Positions 40,083 to 53,560 are shown, numbered from the stretch's first letter. The stretch is DNA of 64,000 bases from Portunus trituberculatus (GCF_017591435.1 NC_059295.1:38874916-38938915); one strand, 5' to 3'. A program made the numbers and translations. Notes: generated from the sequence alone by a model not told the origin.

Positions 40083-41405
40083 TGTCGTGCTCCGAGCTGT
40101 TGCACGACGTTGCACAAATTGTCTAGCTACTGGCTATAAATAGTCAAAGGTTTTTCTATCTTTAATTAACAAAACTAATATCTATACATAAGGTGTTCGA
40201 TACGGCGCCGACAAGTAACAATCACAACTCTTTCTGTTGCCTTCTCCACTGCAATTATTACAATTTCTCTTACAAACATCCTTAAGAACTGCATTAATCT
40301 CGTAGATATTCTCGCATCAAAACGGATTTCACTTCAAACATCATCCACAATATCTTCATAACGTATTACAACATCTGAACCCGGTGCTTTATTTCTCCGT
40401 AAATCTCATACGTAGTACGTACAATATTACCCCTTTTTCCCAGCTACCCGTATATAAGGATGACCTTTACTTGGTACATGAATGCAAGCAACCACATGAC
40501 GTACCACCAAATATATTACCATACACATATAATTACCAGACTCCGTTCAACAAAATGACAACGTAACACCACCGAAATATAATGACAAATATTGATATCT
40601 CCACACAAGTGACTTCCCTCAAATAATCTCTTTCTCTTGGTACCCATACATGGAACCACGTTAACTTCGTACACAATTACACACTAGTAAATATGTTATG
40701 TAACTTATTCGTCAGAGCAACACACATGCACATACGTAGGTAGCCGTATACAAATTCCCTTACTCATAGATGAAAACGCAAGTATATAACGACGTCATTA
40801 TGAACCAAAGTACAACCACATAAACCATAATAAACTAATACCACATAATACCTAAACCTCCTATCATGCTTCTTCCTCCATTCTAATTTACCTCAAAGAC
40901 TGCATTGCAACTTATAAGCTCCACTTACTGGTTATATATGAAGTACAAAACGCCGCCCTCAGCTATGCAGCCGAGGGTGGCCCGCTTAGAGCCGCGGTTG
41001 TCCTCTCTGCTTCCTCTCTCTCTCTCTCTCTCTCTCCTCCAAACCTCTACAATTTCCTTCAGGAACTTATGGGGCGTGTCTTGACCCACACAACACGCCC
41101 CTCAGAATGTACCATTCACCAATCAAGTACAAGCTCAAATGAACTCCACGTGTGGTACGAACAACATCCAAGACGACAACACTACCACCGGATGTTTACA
41201 TGACCTGGGCGACACATCTGCCCGGGCTGCCCTGGGCCAAACGGCCTGGGTCATTAAATGTTTCCTTGACCCTCCTGCCCTCCTACTCTCTTTTATGGCT
41301 GGATACGGTTACACACCGCATACTGGCGAACTAGCATACTTCCATATATCTTCATTTCTTGTTTCTTATATTTTCATATTTCACTTATGATGTGCGCATC
41401 TGACA
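40083..41405 (-). repeat. LTR (3' LTR in element orientation)
   Basis: 1,323 bp, TG...CA ends. Differs from the partner LTR by a handful of changes: T-run length near 40157, (TC)n length at 41015-41036 with CTCCAAACC in place of CTCAAAAACC, CCACCGG versus CCACTGG, and CCTTGACC versus CCTTTGACC. Short open frames in it are incidental. Confidence 0.93.
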
Positions 41406-41420
41406 AACATCCCCCCTCAG
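41406..41420 (-). other. Polypurine tract
   Basis: Minus-strand CTGAGGGGGGATGTT abuts the LTR terminus TGTCAG. A purine run in this position primes plus-strand synthesis in LTR retrotransposons. Confidence 0.8.
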
Positions 41421-44400
41421 AATGCGCGTCCCGCGCATTCAATGTAGGGAAGGGTGGGTGGGTGGGCAGGGTGTGCATGCCTCCCGTAGGAAGGATGAGG
41501 GCTTGGGCGACCGCGCACCTGATAGCGGTACTTTCCCACACCCATGAAGCATGTTAGCACCCGCCAGACCCCTGTCCTCTAGCCAGCATCCAAGTCTCCA
41601 GCCAGCTGTGTTATATACGTAGGAATGTAGGGCAATGGGTCCAATACTTTCTGCTAAGAAGGCATATATTAGAAAAATGCGTCTGCACCTCAATATTCAC
41701 AAAAGGGCTTTGCAGAGAGAATAATTAACCATATATATATATGGTCAGGAGAGCATGATATTGACCAGTAGTGGAAAAGATATGTCAACACACAAAGCAA
41801 GGTAATGGAAAAGATATGGCAATGCAGTCGATACTCGTTACTTTGATATGAATATATGTCTATAACTAGGAGGAAAATATATCATTAGGTAGTATAAATA
41901 CAGCATTAATCATATAAAATCAACTCACAATCTCAAATCATACCTATGTTATTCAGAGGAATTATGACAACATTTATCATAGTATTATGCATATATATGT
42001 CCATAACTAGGAGGAGTGTATATCATATCATAGATTGTAAAAGAAATCAGCTCATTATCCCAAATTATATCAATATTATTCAGAGGATATATATCAACAT
42101 CTTACAAGATACAGAAACAATCAAGGAGAGCATCTGTAGACATCGTTCAGGTGTCGTCAGAATTTCTCAATAGAAGTAAGTTGGAACTCAAGTATGCAAT
42201 GCAGTCATAATACATCACTATTAAAAGCATATTACATGGTGAAACTTCTAAGTGTATACATAAATATGGAGGAATTACTATCTCATTATCTCAGATAAGG
42301 GTGACGTCTCATACAAAATAACAGAAAACACAAGAAAAATTATTACATCCCGTAAGCATGCACAATATCACGATGTCGAAAATGAACTGACGCAATGGAT
42401 TCAGAAGTACTGATATATAGATTGCATTAATCTTGCAATAAGAAATAGCTGCTCTCAGATCCACGTAATATGTTGATATAAGCACTTGAAACACTGGAAA
42501 ATCCATCACTTGTGAAAATGTTACCACACCAAGAAATAAATCTGATTCTGAGTTGCCGTGTAAGGAATACGCTGTTATTTCTCACCTTAAGTCACGATAT
42601 CTATCTTTATATGTAATATACGCACTATACTCGAAAATCAAAATACAAAAAATATATTAGCTTGCTGTTAAAACACTCAACCATTACCGTTCTGTATCAT
42701 CACCAGCACACAGACAAGAAACACACCATGTATTCCACAGGTTAAACATTAATATTTACTTCATTATTTAGTTTCAACTTGTACTCCTTTCATATCAGTG
42801 TTTTCCTAACTACATCATATTATATAATGTCCATCTTAATCTCTTGATAGTCAACATCCATATCGTATTTCTTTAATATATTTTCGTCTTGTTTCACCTT
42901 CAAGCCTTACCATATAGCTAACGATAAGATGGGGAGTAATGTCCTTCTATATATTTTTCGCTTGATACCTCATCAATAGCTCTTCTTTCCTCATTATCGT
43001 CGTTAACTGATTACCTTTACAATCCTTGCATTAACTTTAAATCTTCCTTTAAAATGTTATATAATCAAGTGAAAGCTACTGAAACCACTGATGATTTCCT
43101 ACGATATCACGATAGCTCAACTCAGACTTGTAACCAAATGTCCTGTGTTGTGTTAAGTACGACATCTCACATTGTATCTATTTTCAATCCCATAGATATA
43201 CCCCTTATTTCACATATATCGTCAAAATCACAGATAAAGGCATTCATTAACACTCATTACTATACATTTATCCTAATCTCTATAAAATCTTCCAGATCGC
43301 CATATATCCCTCCAAATTATATAGAGACACCTTAACTTCCATGTTAGTCATATATCTTCGTCCTCATCAACAAGAAACCTTCAAATGCCTGCATATTAAT
43401 CTAATATCAATATCACTGTCGCCAGTTTTCTGCCTTCGGAACATGTATAACCACTTTACCTTTGCATATGTTCACTATATCTTCATCTTATTTTATCAAG
43501 TTGCTATCTCAATAATAATATTTTCCCAATACAGTCATGACCTACACAGACGTATATATGCATATGCACCTTTTCCTATATCCTCACCGCAACCTTTTCT
43601 AATATACTCAATATCTTCACCGCAAACTTTTCTAATATACTCAATATCTTCACCGCAAACTTTTCTAATATACTCAATATCCTCACCGCAACTTTTCTAA
43701 TATAATCAATATCCTCACCGCAAACTTTTCTAATATACTCAATATCTTCACCGCAAACTCACCACAAACTTTCTAATATACTCAATATCCTCACCGCAAA
43801 CTTTTCTAATATACTCAATATCCTCACCGCAAACTTTTCTAATATACTCAATTCTAATATAATCAATATCCTCACCACAACTTTTTCTAATATACTCAAT
43901 ATCCTCACAGCAACTTTTCTAATATACTCAATATCCTCACAGCAAACTTTTCTAATATACTCAATATCCTCACAGCAAACTTTCCTAATATACTCAATAT
44001 CTTCACCGCAAACTCTTCTAATATACTCAATATCCTCACAGCAAACTTTTCTAATATACTCAATATACTCAATATCCTCACATTTTCTAATATACTCAAT
44101 ATCCTCACAGCAAACTTTTCTAATATACTCAATATCCTCACAGCAACTTTTCTAATATAATGAATATCCTCGTCTCACTATCTCATATTTACCTCATCGT
44201 AACCTTTCCAGAATCCACATCCCATGACCATATATTCATATATTTACTTTGGTATTTACTATTTGCCTTCATATCTCATATTTACCTCACATCCTCTCAT
44301 CTATATTCATAAGTCAGACTACTCTTGATGTATTAATTTTGACTCGAGTACGCACATGTTAAAATCAATCCATGGATAGATATCTTTACTCAACATATTC

Positions 44401-47400
44401 ACTAGTGGGCCCACTAATATCCTTGTGTATCACTCAACACTACCATGCCGGGTACTGTCGAAACGAAGCTTTCAGGGCGTCCCCCACTCTTCTGAATCGG
44501 CAATCCCCAGACCGGCATTCACATAATGTATATTAATATTTACTTCTGGCCAGAGAGAAACAACTTGTCACCTAGTTGATCACAACCACTTGTACACGCC
44601 TTATGCCCCTAGGTTGGCACGAAGTGTTCAAGTGTTGCTAGGCACAAGAGTCAATGTACACACAAGGAATGATATGTTTGACGCGTCTTTCTTCACATTA
44701 TAATTCGCAACTTTAATGTCTTAATATCATGTGCTTACTCCGTTTTACCTCACTCTATATCAACCTTCATACTTACACTTGTTTCCTTACTACACATATA
44801 TATCATATTTACTATCATATTTACTCTGATGTTAACATTATTAGTGTAGTTCCGGGAATGACATCCTTATGGCTCTGCAATATCGATTTTTACGTCTATC
44901 TATATAAGATCTTAACCTCATGAATTTTAATTCCTTTTCATATGTCAAGCTGATCTATGATGGTCTTGTTAACAATTATCAATGCAATATTATATGTTTT
45001 CCTTCCTGACATATGAATTCTGACTCAGTCCTCATATTATTTACCTTGATATATATTTTCCTCACTCAATATGAATTACCTTATAACAAATATTAAGTTT
45101 TTTTTTTTCTAACCTATATATCTATCCCCACTTCGTTTTCTTCCTAGATATATATTTTCCTTGACTCAATCCTCACATTGTTTTCCATGATATGTATGTT
45201 CCTCAACTCATTATTAATTACCTCTTAACAAATATCAATATATATTTTCTAATCCAAATATCCATCTTCATCCCTTTCTTCCTAGATATATATTCTCCTC
45301 ACACCTATTCCCTCACGCAGTATAGATATGTATCTAATTCCTCCCAATATTTTCCTTCCTAAACATTCCTCTCACACAATATTGCAACCCACATATTATA
45401 TTCTTCATGACATAAATATACCTCATGTTGCCGAATATCAAACCTCACATTCAACGATATTACTGACTCAATGATATTATCATATCAATGTCAATAACAT
45501 TCGCCAACTTACTGCCCTTCCGTAGCTACTTATATTTGCATATTTGCTAATATGTATAACATCTCGAAAGTACTCTTTTATATTTCAACCTAGTTGTTCT
45601 CAATACTTATAACCACATTAGAACACTGTAAATTACTTCTTATACTTGCATTTACTGATGTTATTCATATCGTCTCTATAACAGCCACAATAGTATCATA
45701 ATGACATTAATTTACTTCTTATTCTTGCTTTTACTGATGTTATTCATATCGGCTCTACCTTTATGAACTGACTAACGCCTTAACCAAGTAGCTACATATA
45801 CTACAACTCACATATAATTTCTTGTACTTATAACTTCGGGCACTAATATGATGTTATCCAACATGACTTTACAACAACATCGTCTTCTTAAGTGAACAAT
45901 TGAAGGTTGGCCTTGCTTTACACATGTACTTGAACATTTAACATATATTTTGCTTCTTTTCTCACCTTATCGCTTAAAAACTCCACTACTTTATATTCAA
46001 TTAACCCACTGAGAGAGAAAAGACATGAGGGAGGCAAGTAACCTTAAGGTGGTGAGAAAAGAAACTGTAAGGTGAACTAGGATCTAGCCAGCAACCTTCA
46101 ATTGCATGAACTAGCACTGTTACAACAGTGTTACCTACTCAACTCAACTACTACCCAGCACGTGGTAGCATCCTCAACTCGACATATTATATGTATATAT
46201 TAATTCATCTTTATATCCTGCCATCATTTCATAAAATTGACCCGCAACTCACCGTTTCCTTTTCTCCTTAAATATTTTCATCTACCTTTCATTAACCCAA
46301 GAGACTCACAATACACGTATGATCAATATGTAACAACAAAATGTCTTTCTCTGCTCTTGATTCTCTTCAATATTAACACTCTCCAGTTATGTCCTCTATT
46401 AACTTTTTACATAGATATCCCATTTTAATACTTACCTCATATATCAGTCATATTTCTTCTTTATTTTCTATACTTCTGATATTGATATTTGCCTCAAACC
46501 TTAACCGCAGTGATGTATATCTCAATCATATTTCTACTATGTTTCTATTATTCCCTCATACTATATCTTCTTCCTCATATACTATTCTCACGGAAAAATT
46601 CCTTGCATCAACTACACACAATATCCCTCTTTTACTTGACACTCACTTTTTGTTCCATATCCTTCATCAGAACCTTCAATATTCTTTCATCTATAATCCG
46701 ACGAACTCCCAAACATGATACAATTTACACATTTTTTATTCGTCTCTATCGCTATGGGGCAATTAAAATCGTCTTACACAGTACTTCATATTTTCCTGCT
46801 ATAAACCACAATATATGCTTACACCCCTTGCTATTGTCCTCTGACAGTCGACACTCGTGTGAAAAAAATTACCCTTATATGTCACGTCTCTTATATATGA
46901 TAAGTTTCCTTCACATAACGACAACAAATTCGTCTACCTTTGTGAATTTTGCCGCATATCCGTAATATTTATGCCCTTGACACTCAGTTATCGTTACTCC
47001 ATTGACTACTTTATGATACACATATTATAATGTAGACGAACCTTAAATAATTTATTAAAACTCTTTATATCTCATATTTTGTCGCATTTCTCTCCCGCTA
47101 ATAAGACTCCTCGTTTACCCCTTGATTTGTAAAGGCTTAGGTGAAACAAGCGACAGGTAACCGTACAACATATTACTCAGATATCGTCCAATCAAAATAT
47201 AACCTTAAAGCATCCACTTGAAAGAATAACCTCTTACACGCAACATGATCTTTAATGAATATCGAAATTAATTACTAAATAAAATCTACGGATTTTACAC
47301 AAACCTTATGATCGTCACGGGCGACTCAGCTTCAGACAAAATAGTGATAATGATATGCATTCATATTATAATAACCATGCCACTTCTGATGTTGACAACA

Positions 47401-47539
47401 GCTACTTCGTGCACTTTCAACCAATTTACTTTAATCTTCCATCAATATGACTGTCCCTTGCGCCAATTCCAAGATTACACTTTGCAACATTTGGCAATAT
47501 ATTTTTTTTTTGCAATGCAACAATTTGTGCAACATTTAG
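41421..47539 (-). other. Non-coding interior of the LTR element
   Basis: A+T-rich, with no frame longer than about 160 codons on either strand and none resembling gag, protease, RT, RNase H or integrase. It includes a 33-bp minisatellite at 43575-44160. Length is conserved in the range of an autonomous element although no coding sequence remains, which is how large retrotransposon derivatives look. Confidence 0.7.
43575..44160. repeat. 33-bp minisatellite inside the LTR element
   Basis: About 16 copies of a unit beginning TCTAATATACTCAATATCCT and ending CACCGCAAACTTT, with one-base and partial-unit variants. The minus-strand frame over it (44141-43905) is an 11-residue repeat without stop codons, a consequence of a unit divisible by three. 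Confidence 0.93.
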
Positions 47540-47557
47540 ATCCCACCGCTGCCACCA
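47540..47557 (-). other. Primer binding site, tRNA-Leu type
   Basis: TGGTGGCAGCGGTGGGAT on the minus strand, directly adjoining the LTR end with no spacer. Its complement ATCCCACCGCTGCCACCA equals the 3' end of eukaryotic tRNA-Leu isoacceptors, CCA included. Confidence 0.85.
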
Positions 47558-48882
47558 TGTCGTGCTCCGAGCTGTTGCACGACGTTGCACAAATTGTCTA
47601 GCTACTGGCTATAAATAGTCAAAGGTTTTTTCTATCTTTAATTAACAAAACTAATATCTATACATAAGGTGTTCGATACGGCGCCGACAAGTAACAATCA
47701 CAACTCTTTCTGTTGCCTTCTCCACTGCAATTATTACAATTTCTCTTACAAACATCCTTAAGAACTGCATTAATCTCGTAGATATTCTCGCATCAAAACG
47801 GATTTCACTTCAAACATCATCCACAATATCTTCATAACGTATTACAACATCTGAACCCGGTGCTTTATTTCTCCGTAAATCTCATACGTAGTACGTACAA
47901 TATTACCCCTTTTTCCCAGCTACCCGTATATAAGGATGACCTTTACTTGGTACATGAATGCAAGCAACCACATGACGTACCACCAAATATATTACCATAC
48001 ACATATAATTACCAGACTCCGTTCAACAAAATGACAACGTAACACCACCGAAATATAATGACAAATATTGATATCTCCACACAAGTGACTTCCCTCAAAT
48101 AATCTCTTTCTCTTGGTACCCATACATGGAACCACGTTAACTTCGTACACAATTACACACTAGTAAATATGTTATGTAACTTATTCGTCAGAGCAACACA
48201 CATGCACATACGTAGGTAGCCGTATACAAATTCCCTTACTCATAGATGAAAACGCAAGTATATAACGACGTCATTATGAACCAAAGTACAACCACATAAA
48301 CCATAATAAACTAATACCACATAATACCTAAACCTCCTATCATGCTTCTTCCTCCATTCTAATTTACCTCAAAGACTGCATTGCAACTTATAAGCTCCAC
48401 TTACTGGTTATATATGAAGTACAAAACGCCGCCCTCAGCTATGCAGCCGAGGGTGGCCCGCTTAGAGCCGCGGTTGTCCTCTCTGCTTCCTCTCTCTCTC
48501 TCTCTCTCTCTCTCAAAAACCTCTACAATTTCCTTCAGGAACTTATGGGGCGTGTCTTGACCCACACAACACGCCCCTCAGAATGTACCATTCACCAATC
48601 AAGTACAAGCTCAAATGAACTCCACGTGTGGTACGAACAACATCCAAGACGACAACACTACCACTGGATGTTTACATGACCTGGGCGACACATCTGCCCG
48701 GGCTGCCCTGGGCCAAACGGCCTGGGTCATTAAATGTTTCCTTTGACCCTCCTGCCCTCCTACTCTCTTTTATGGCTGGATACGGTTACACACCGCATAC
48801 TGGCGAACTAGCATACTTCCATATATCTTCATTTCTTGTTTCTTATATTTTCATATTTCACTTATGATGTGCGCATCTGACA
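47558..48882 (-). repeat. LTR (5' LTR in element orientation)
   Basis: 1,325 bp, nearly identical to 40083-41405. In the element orientation the promoter should lie here and read leftward. Its outer end passes directly into a CA-rich tract. Confidence 0.93.
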
Positions 48883-49740
<858 letters not shown>

Positions 49741-49742
<2 letters not shown>

Positions 49743-50022
49743 CGTAGCGTAGTGGTTAGCACGCTCAACTTACAATCGAGAGGGCCCGGTTCGAATCTCG
49801 GTAAGCGGCGAGGCAAATGGGCAAGTCTCTTAATGTGTGGCCCCTGTTCACCTGGCAGTAAATAGGTACGGGATGTAACTCAAGGGGTTGTGGCCTCGCT
49901 TTCCCGGTGTGTGGAGTGTGTTATGTGGTCTCAGTCCTACCCGGAGATCGGTCTATCAACTCTGAGCTCTCTACGTAATGGGGAAGACTGGCTGGGTGAC
50001 CAGTAGGCGACCGAGGTGAATC
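49741..50022 (+). mobile_element. SINE, subtype B (tRNA head, (CA)n tail)
   Basis: tRNA-like head with A-box GCGTAGTGGTTAGCACGC and B-box GGTTCGAATC, then the shared central domain (CTGTTCACCTGGCAGTAAATAGGTACGGGATGTAA..., here in part) and 3' part GACCGAGGTGAATCACAC passing into (CA)n. The A- and B-box spacing is right for an internal RNA polymerase III promoter. Confidence 0.85.
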
Positions 50023-50029
50023 ACACAAA

Positions 50030-50067
<38 letters not shown>
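50022..50067. repeat. (CA)n between SINEs
   Basis: CA dinucleotides, both the tail of the preceding SINE and the immediate 5' flank of the next. Confidence 0.95.
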
Positions 50068-50070
<3 letters not shown>

Positions 50071-50351
50071 TAGCTCAGTGGTTAGAGCGCTGGCTTCACA
50101 AGCCAGAGGACCGGGGTTCGATTCCCCGGCCGGGTGGAGATATTTGGGTGTCTCCTTTCACGTGTAGCCCCTGTTCACCTAGCAGTGAGTAGGTACGGGA
50201 TTTAAATCGAGGATTTGTGACCTTGTCCCGGTGTGGTGTGTGTGCCTGGTCTCAGGCCTATCCGAAGATCGGAAATAATGAGCTCTGAGCTCGTTCCGTA
50301 GGGTAACGTCTGGCTGTCTCGTCAGAGACTGCAGCAGCAGATCAAACAGTG
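50068..50351 (+). mobile_element. SINE, subtype A (tRNA-Val head)
   Basis: Head GGTAGCTCAGTGGTTAGAGC with an anticodon stem-loop CTGGC-TTCACAA-GCCAG (anticodon CAC, valine) and B-box GGGTTCGATTCC, followed by the central domain and a 3' part ending AAACAGTGAA. It carries small deletions (GGGTGTCTCC, TTGTCCCGGTG) relative to the copy at 58154. Confidence 0.88.
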
Positions 50352-50567
50352 AAGCACACGTAGTGTAGTGGTTAGTACGCTCGACTCACAACCGAGAGGC
50401 TCCTGGTTCGAGTCCCGGAAAGCGGCGAGGCAAATGGGCAAGTCTTATAATGTGTGGCCCTTGTTCACCTAGCAGTAGATAGGTACGGGATGTAACTTGA
50501 GGGGTTGTTGCTTTCCCGGTGTGTGGTGTGTGTTGCGAGTGGGTGACCAGCAGACGACCGAGGTGAA

Positions 50568-50612
<45 letters not shown>
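50352..50612 (+). mobile_element. SINE, subtype B, with (CA)n tail
   Basis: A-box GTGTAGTGGTTAGTACGC, loop CTCACAA (CAC anticodon position) and B-box GGTTCGAGTCC, shared central domain (CTTGTTCACCTAGCAGTAGA), an internal deletion before GCGAGTGGGTGACC, and the end GAGGTGAAATT then (CA)n at 50570-50612. Third in a head-to-tail chain of SINEs. Confidence 0.85.
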
Positions 50613-50615
<3 letters not shown>

Positions 50616-51507
50616 ACAATACTTTCACCTCAAATGATCATAAAATCAAAATATCTAAATTATCACTTATTTTCATTTATATAAGCAACACTTTACTGTA
50701 TTTTAATTATGGCATAATCACAAGCAGAGATCTCCGTGTCTCTTGTGACAATTTTTTTTTAACGAATTAATGCATTAATTTGAATAAAAAACCTTTACTC
50801 AGTTTTCTTTCAAGTAATGAGAGATATGGCACGGTCACACGTATTTCCGTGATTTCATCTAAATGAAGTTTATCAATTACCTTTTTTCATTTCACTTTAG
50901 TCACTATTAGACCTCCCCTCAGCTGTTTCAATATACCAACTCCATTTATCTCTTTCCCTCTCGCTCATAACAGCCCCACGTAGACCTTGACTGGCACGGA
51001 GCCTCCTCTCTCGAATACTACTCACTCTGGTCATTTTTACTTGGATATGTAAAGTAATATGATGACTAATATCACCGGTGTTCTAATCTAACGACATTTG
51101 CCTTGGCAAACGCTCGCAAGAATCAGCTGCAATCACCACAAGATGCGTAAACACCTTACAGTTGTCATCTGCACCTCCATGCGGATTATCATTCTTGATT
51201 GTTTCTTAGAGTTACACTAAACGAGCGCGCTTGTGCCATGACAGTCACGTGCATGCTATCACTTCCTCGCCTGGCCGCAGCTCCGGGAAAGCACCCATGG
51301 CGTTACCAATGCATTGCACCTTGAACTTTAATTCATTCAAATAATTTTCTTTCTTCCTCTACTTACGTTTTCTTAATTGGTCATCATTCAACAATGTTTT
51401 CTGTCACACTTCTGCACGTGTGCATAAATTTCGTTCCTTATTTCAAACAACACTGACTGCTTCTGAAAAAATGCACTTACAATATATTTATCACCGTTCA
51501 GAATCGC
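50613..51507. other. Unique DNA, no gene recognised
   Basis: Mixed A+T-rich sequence with no convincing frame or repeat. Confidence 0.5.
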
Positions 51508-51723
51508 TTTTTTTTTTTATACCATGTGGGCTTTTCACGGGAATTTATGGGCTAAAGGAGATACCTTTTTGGGGTACCTCCTATCTCAAAGCCCACCCGC
51601 TAGGAAACCGTTGCCCCGAGTGAGGAAGCCCAGCCTACACTCGGACCGTGGACAGGATTCGAACCCGTGCGCTTGGAGACCCCTCGGACCCCAACGCACG
51701 CATGGTTCCACTGTACCACGGCG
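51508..51723 (-). mobile_element. tRNA-derived SINE with poly(A) tail, minus strand
   Basis: On the minus strand: A-box-like TGGTACAGTGGAACC, B-box GGGTTCGAATCC and paired acceptor ends CCGTGG/CCACGG, then a body ending GCCCACATGGTAT and an A-run (51508-51519 as T on the plus strand). It differs from SINE types A and B in head, body and tail, so it is a third family. Confidence 0.75.
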
Positions 51724-52104
51724 GTTTTATCTGCCAATCTCACAGACTCCATATAAGAAGCACAAACGGTAGTTCACACACTCATCCTCGTTTCTCCACA
51801 TTCTGCCTGTTTATTGTTCACTCACTAAGCTCCACGACCTCTGACTCAAATTACGGACAGAGAATCAATATTACTGGTACATTCTTAGATCAGATCACAA
51901 TATTGTAAGAATATAATTTTAAAACAATATCTAAAACTAGGATCAGGATTATGGCTTACTCAAACACATACAAGTTTTTCTTAGAATTCTTGCACATTTT
52001 ACCTCTGTTGGATGGATTTGCTTGAAACAAAATAAATGAACAGTACTACAAATTATATGGCTATTTAACGTACTCTTCTCGAGCCATTCATTCTGTCATT
52101 TACG
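51724..52104. other. Unique DNA, no gene recognised
   Basis: No supported feature. Confidence 0.45.
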
Positions 52105-52230
52105 GTGTCTATTACAGGCAGTGTCCACATTATCGAGCAGTGACCGCCGCACACACACACTTCCCATGTCCCGTTTGATACACACACTGCCAGTTTGAGT
52201 GGCGAGCACAATGACGTCTGAAGCAGGAAA
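52105..52230. mobile_element. Diverged relative of the foldback inner arm
   Basis: GTCTATTACAGGCAGTGTCC then CACATTATCGAGCA, CCCGTTTGATAC and GAGTGGCGAGCACAATGACG correspond in order to 18200-18625 of the foldback element (GTCTATTA[MITE]CAAGGTGTGTCC, CACACTATCGAGCA, CCCGTTCCAATAC, GAGTGGCAGGCACGAAGATG). Only this arm segment is recognisable. Confidence 0.6.
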
Positions 52231-53129
52231 ACGACGAGTAGCGCTCTGATTTTTTTTTTGGTTTTCACGCAAATTGCAAGAATTATGTAACAAGGCTATT
52301 TTTTTCTCGGCAGTGCTGTTCATGGTGAGACTGCTCTCACATTTCGCCATCCTATTACTGCCTACTAAATTACCTGAACTGCTCCACAAAACCACCTCTC
52401 GAGCGTCGTTGAGTAGTAAACTAGACTACAGGCAGACGTTGCTCGGTGAGGGCAAAACATCAACAATTGGCAAGAGATGCACAAGTATTCACGAACCGCT
52501 CATTTGCCACTTCCCATGATACGACAAGCACATCTGTGAGTCTTGTGCGCGGAGAAAATCATACGGGACATTGAAACAAGACATTTATATTTATCCTACC
52601 AAGTGCGCACTAATGAGTACTACAACATGAAAAGCTTGTTCCTCTCAGTCATCGGAGGTGTGAGCTTAACATGCAGAACGAAAAACTACACTTTATCGAG
52701 GTGCCTAGAATTAACATGGAACTCTGTCTCGGCTTCAAAGAGGTGAAAGTACAAACAATACTAAGTCCTGTTCTTCAAGAAAAGTTTAACAGTCAACTGT
52801 CCCTCAGTAATTTACTCCCCAAGATAGAGACTACGCACATCCCTCTCCCTCCCGCCTACCTGTTCACCGCTTTCGCTTTATACCATTCAATTTCTTCCCC
52901 TAACTAGTCATTATTAACTAAATCCACTTTCATCCTCACTAATGAATACCAATGAGTGCTAGTTAGTGGCGTTAAGTGATGACCTTGAAATGCCAACTAT
53001 CTCTGCCATGAACCAGTGTGATCAGGTCCATAATCCCTCCCTCTGGAAACAATACCAATGTGAAAAAAAAGTCTATAAGCATGTTGGCTTGAACAACGTA
53101 CTTTAAGAATATCGAGCCCCGTCATAGTC
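52231..53129. other. Unique DNA, no gene recognised
   Basis: Frames of 65-100 codons at 52274-52519, 52543-52746 and 52671-52907 show no domain or splice pattern. Nothing supported. Confidence 0.45.
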
Positions 53130-53560
53130 TTTCATAAGAACAAAAAATAAAAAAGAAAGAATAAAGCTGCAAGAAGCCATCAAGTCTAAACGTGGCAGTC
53201 CTTCTGTGAACAAAACTAGCTAAACCCACTTATCATCCTCATCCATAAATTTACCAATTTTTTTAAAGCTTCCTATTGACTCAGCACTAACAACATGATT
53301 ACCGAGTCCATACCATTCATCAACCGCTCTGTTAGAGAACCAGTTCTTTCTCATTTCTTCCCTGAACCTAAATTTCTTAAGCTTGAAGCCATTACTTCTG
53401 GTTCTATCCTGGCTACTGATTCTAAGAACTTTGTCCGTGTCCCCTTTGTTATAACACTTATATATTACACCTAAATACTTCTAGCAGGTCCCCCTCTTAA
53501 CCTTTCACCTTCTTAACCTTTCACCAGTGTTAACCTCTTCAACGGATCCACACCTGCCGG
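53130..53560 (-). pseudogene. LINE ORF2 C-terminal remnant
   Basis: In minus-strand translation across several frames, a conserved LINE tail is readable: a GDLLEVF segment (near 53490), YNKGDTDKVLRI (near 53440), DRTRSNGFKLKKFRFREE (near 53400-53350), KNWFSNRAVDEWYGLGNHVV (near 53345-53290) and SAESIGSFKK (near 53280). Numerous stop codons show decay. This tail is shared by many invertebrate CR1/L2-type LINEs. Confidence 0.7.

Larger units (their letters stand above)
40083..48882 (-). mobile_element. Non-coding LTR retrotransposon (LARD-like), 8.8 kb
   Basis: Two direct 1.32-kb repeats (40083-41405 and 47558-48882), both starting TGTCGTGCTCC and ending GCATCTGACA on the plus strand. On the minus strand the LTR begins TGTCAGATGC and ends ACGACA, and is followed at once by TGGTGGCAGCGGTGGGAT (47557-47540), complementary to the 3' end of a tRNA-Leu, i.e. 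a primer binding site. Just before the other LTR is CTGAGGGGGGATGTT, a polypurine tract. These fix the orientation as minus. The 6.15-kb interior has no gag or pol frame. No matching target duplication: GGTTC on one side, ACACA on the other, the latter inside a microsatellite. Confidence 0.9.

Noticed and set aside
41139..41390. Short frames inside the LTRs (41139-41390, 48628-48867, 40384-40566, 47860-48042)
   Set aside because: They occur in both LTRs only because the LTRs are duplicates; orientation is opposite to the element and no domain is visible.
43575..44160. CRISPR-like array of 33-bp repeats
   Set aside because: Units are directly adjacent without unique spacers, and the genome is eukaryotic.
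50068..50140. tRNA-Val genes at 50068 and 58157
   Set aside because: The head looks like a tRNA with a CAC anticodon, but it is joined to a SINE body and (CA)n tail, recurs in several copies and has lost normal acceptor pairing.
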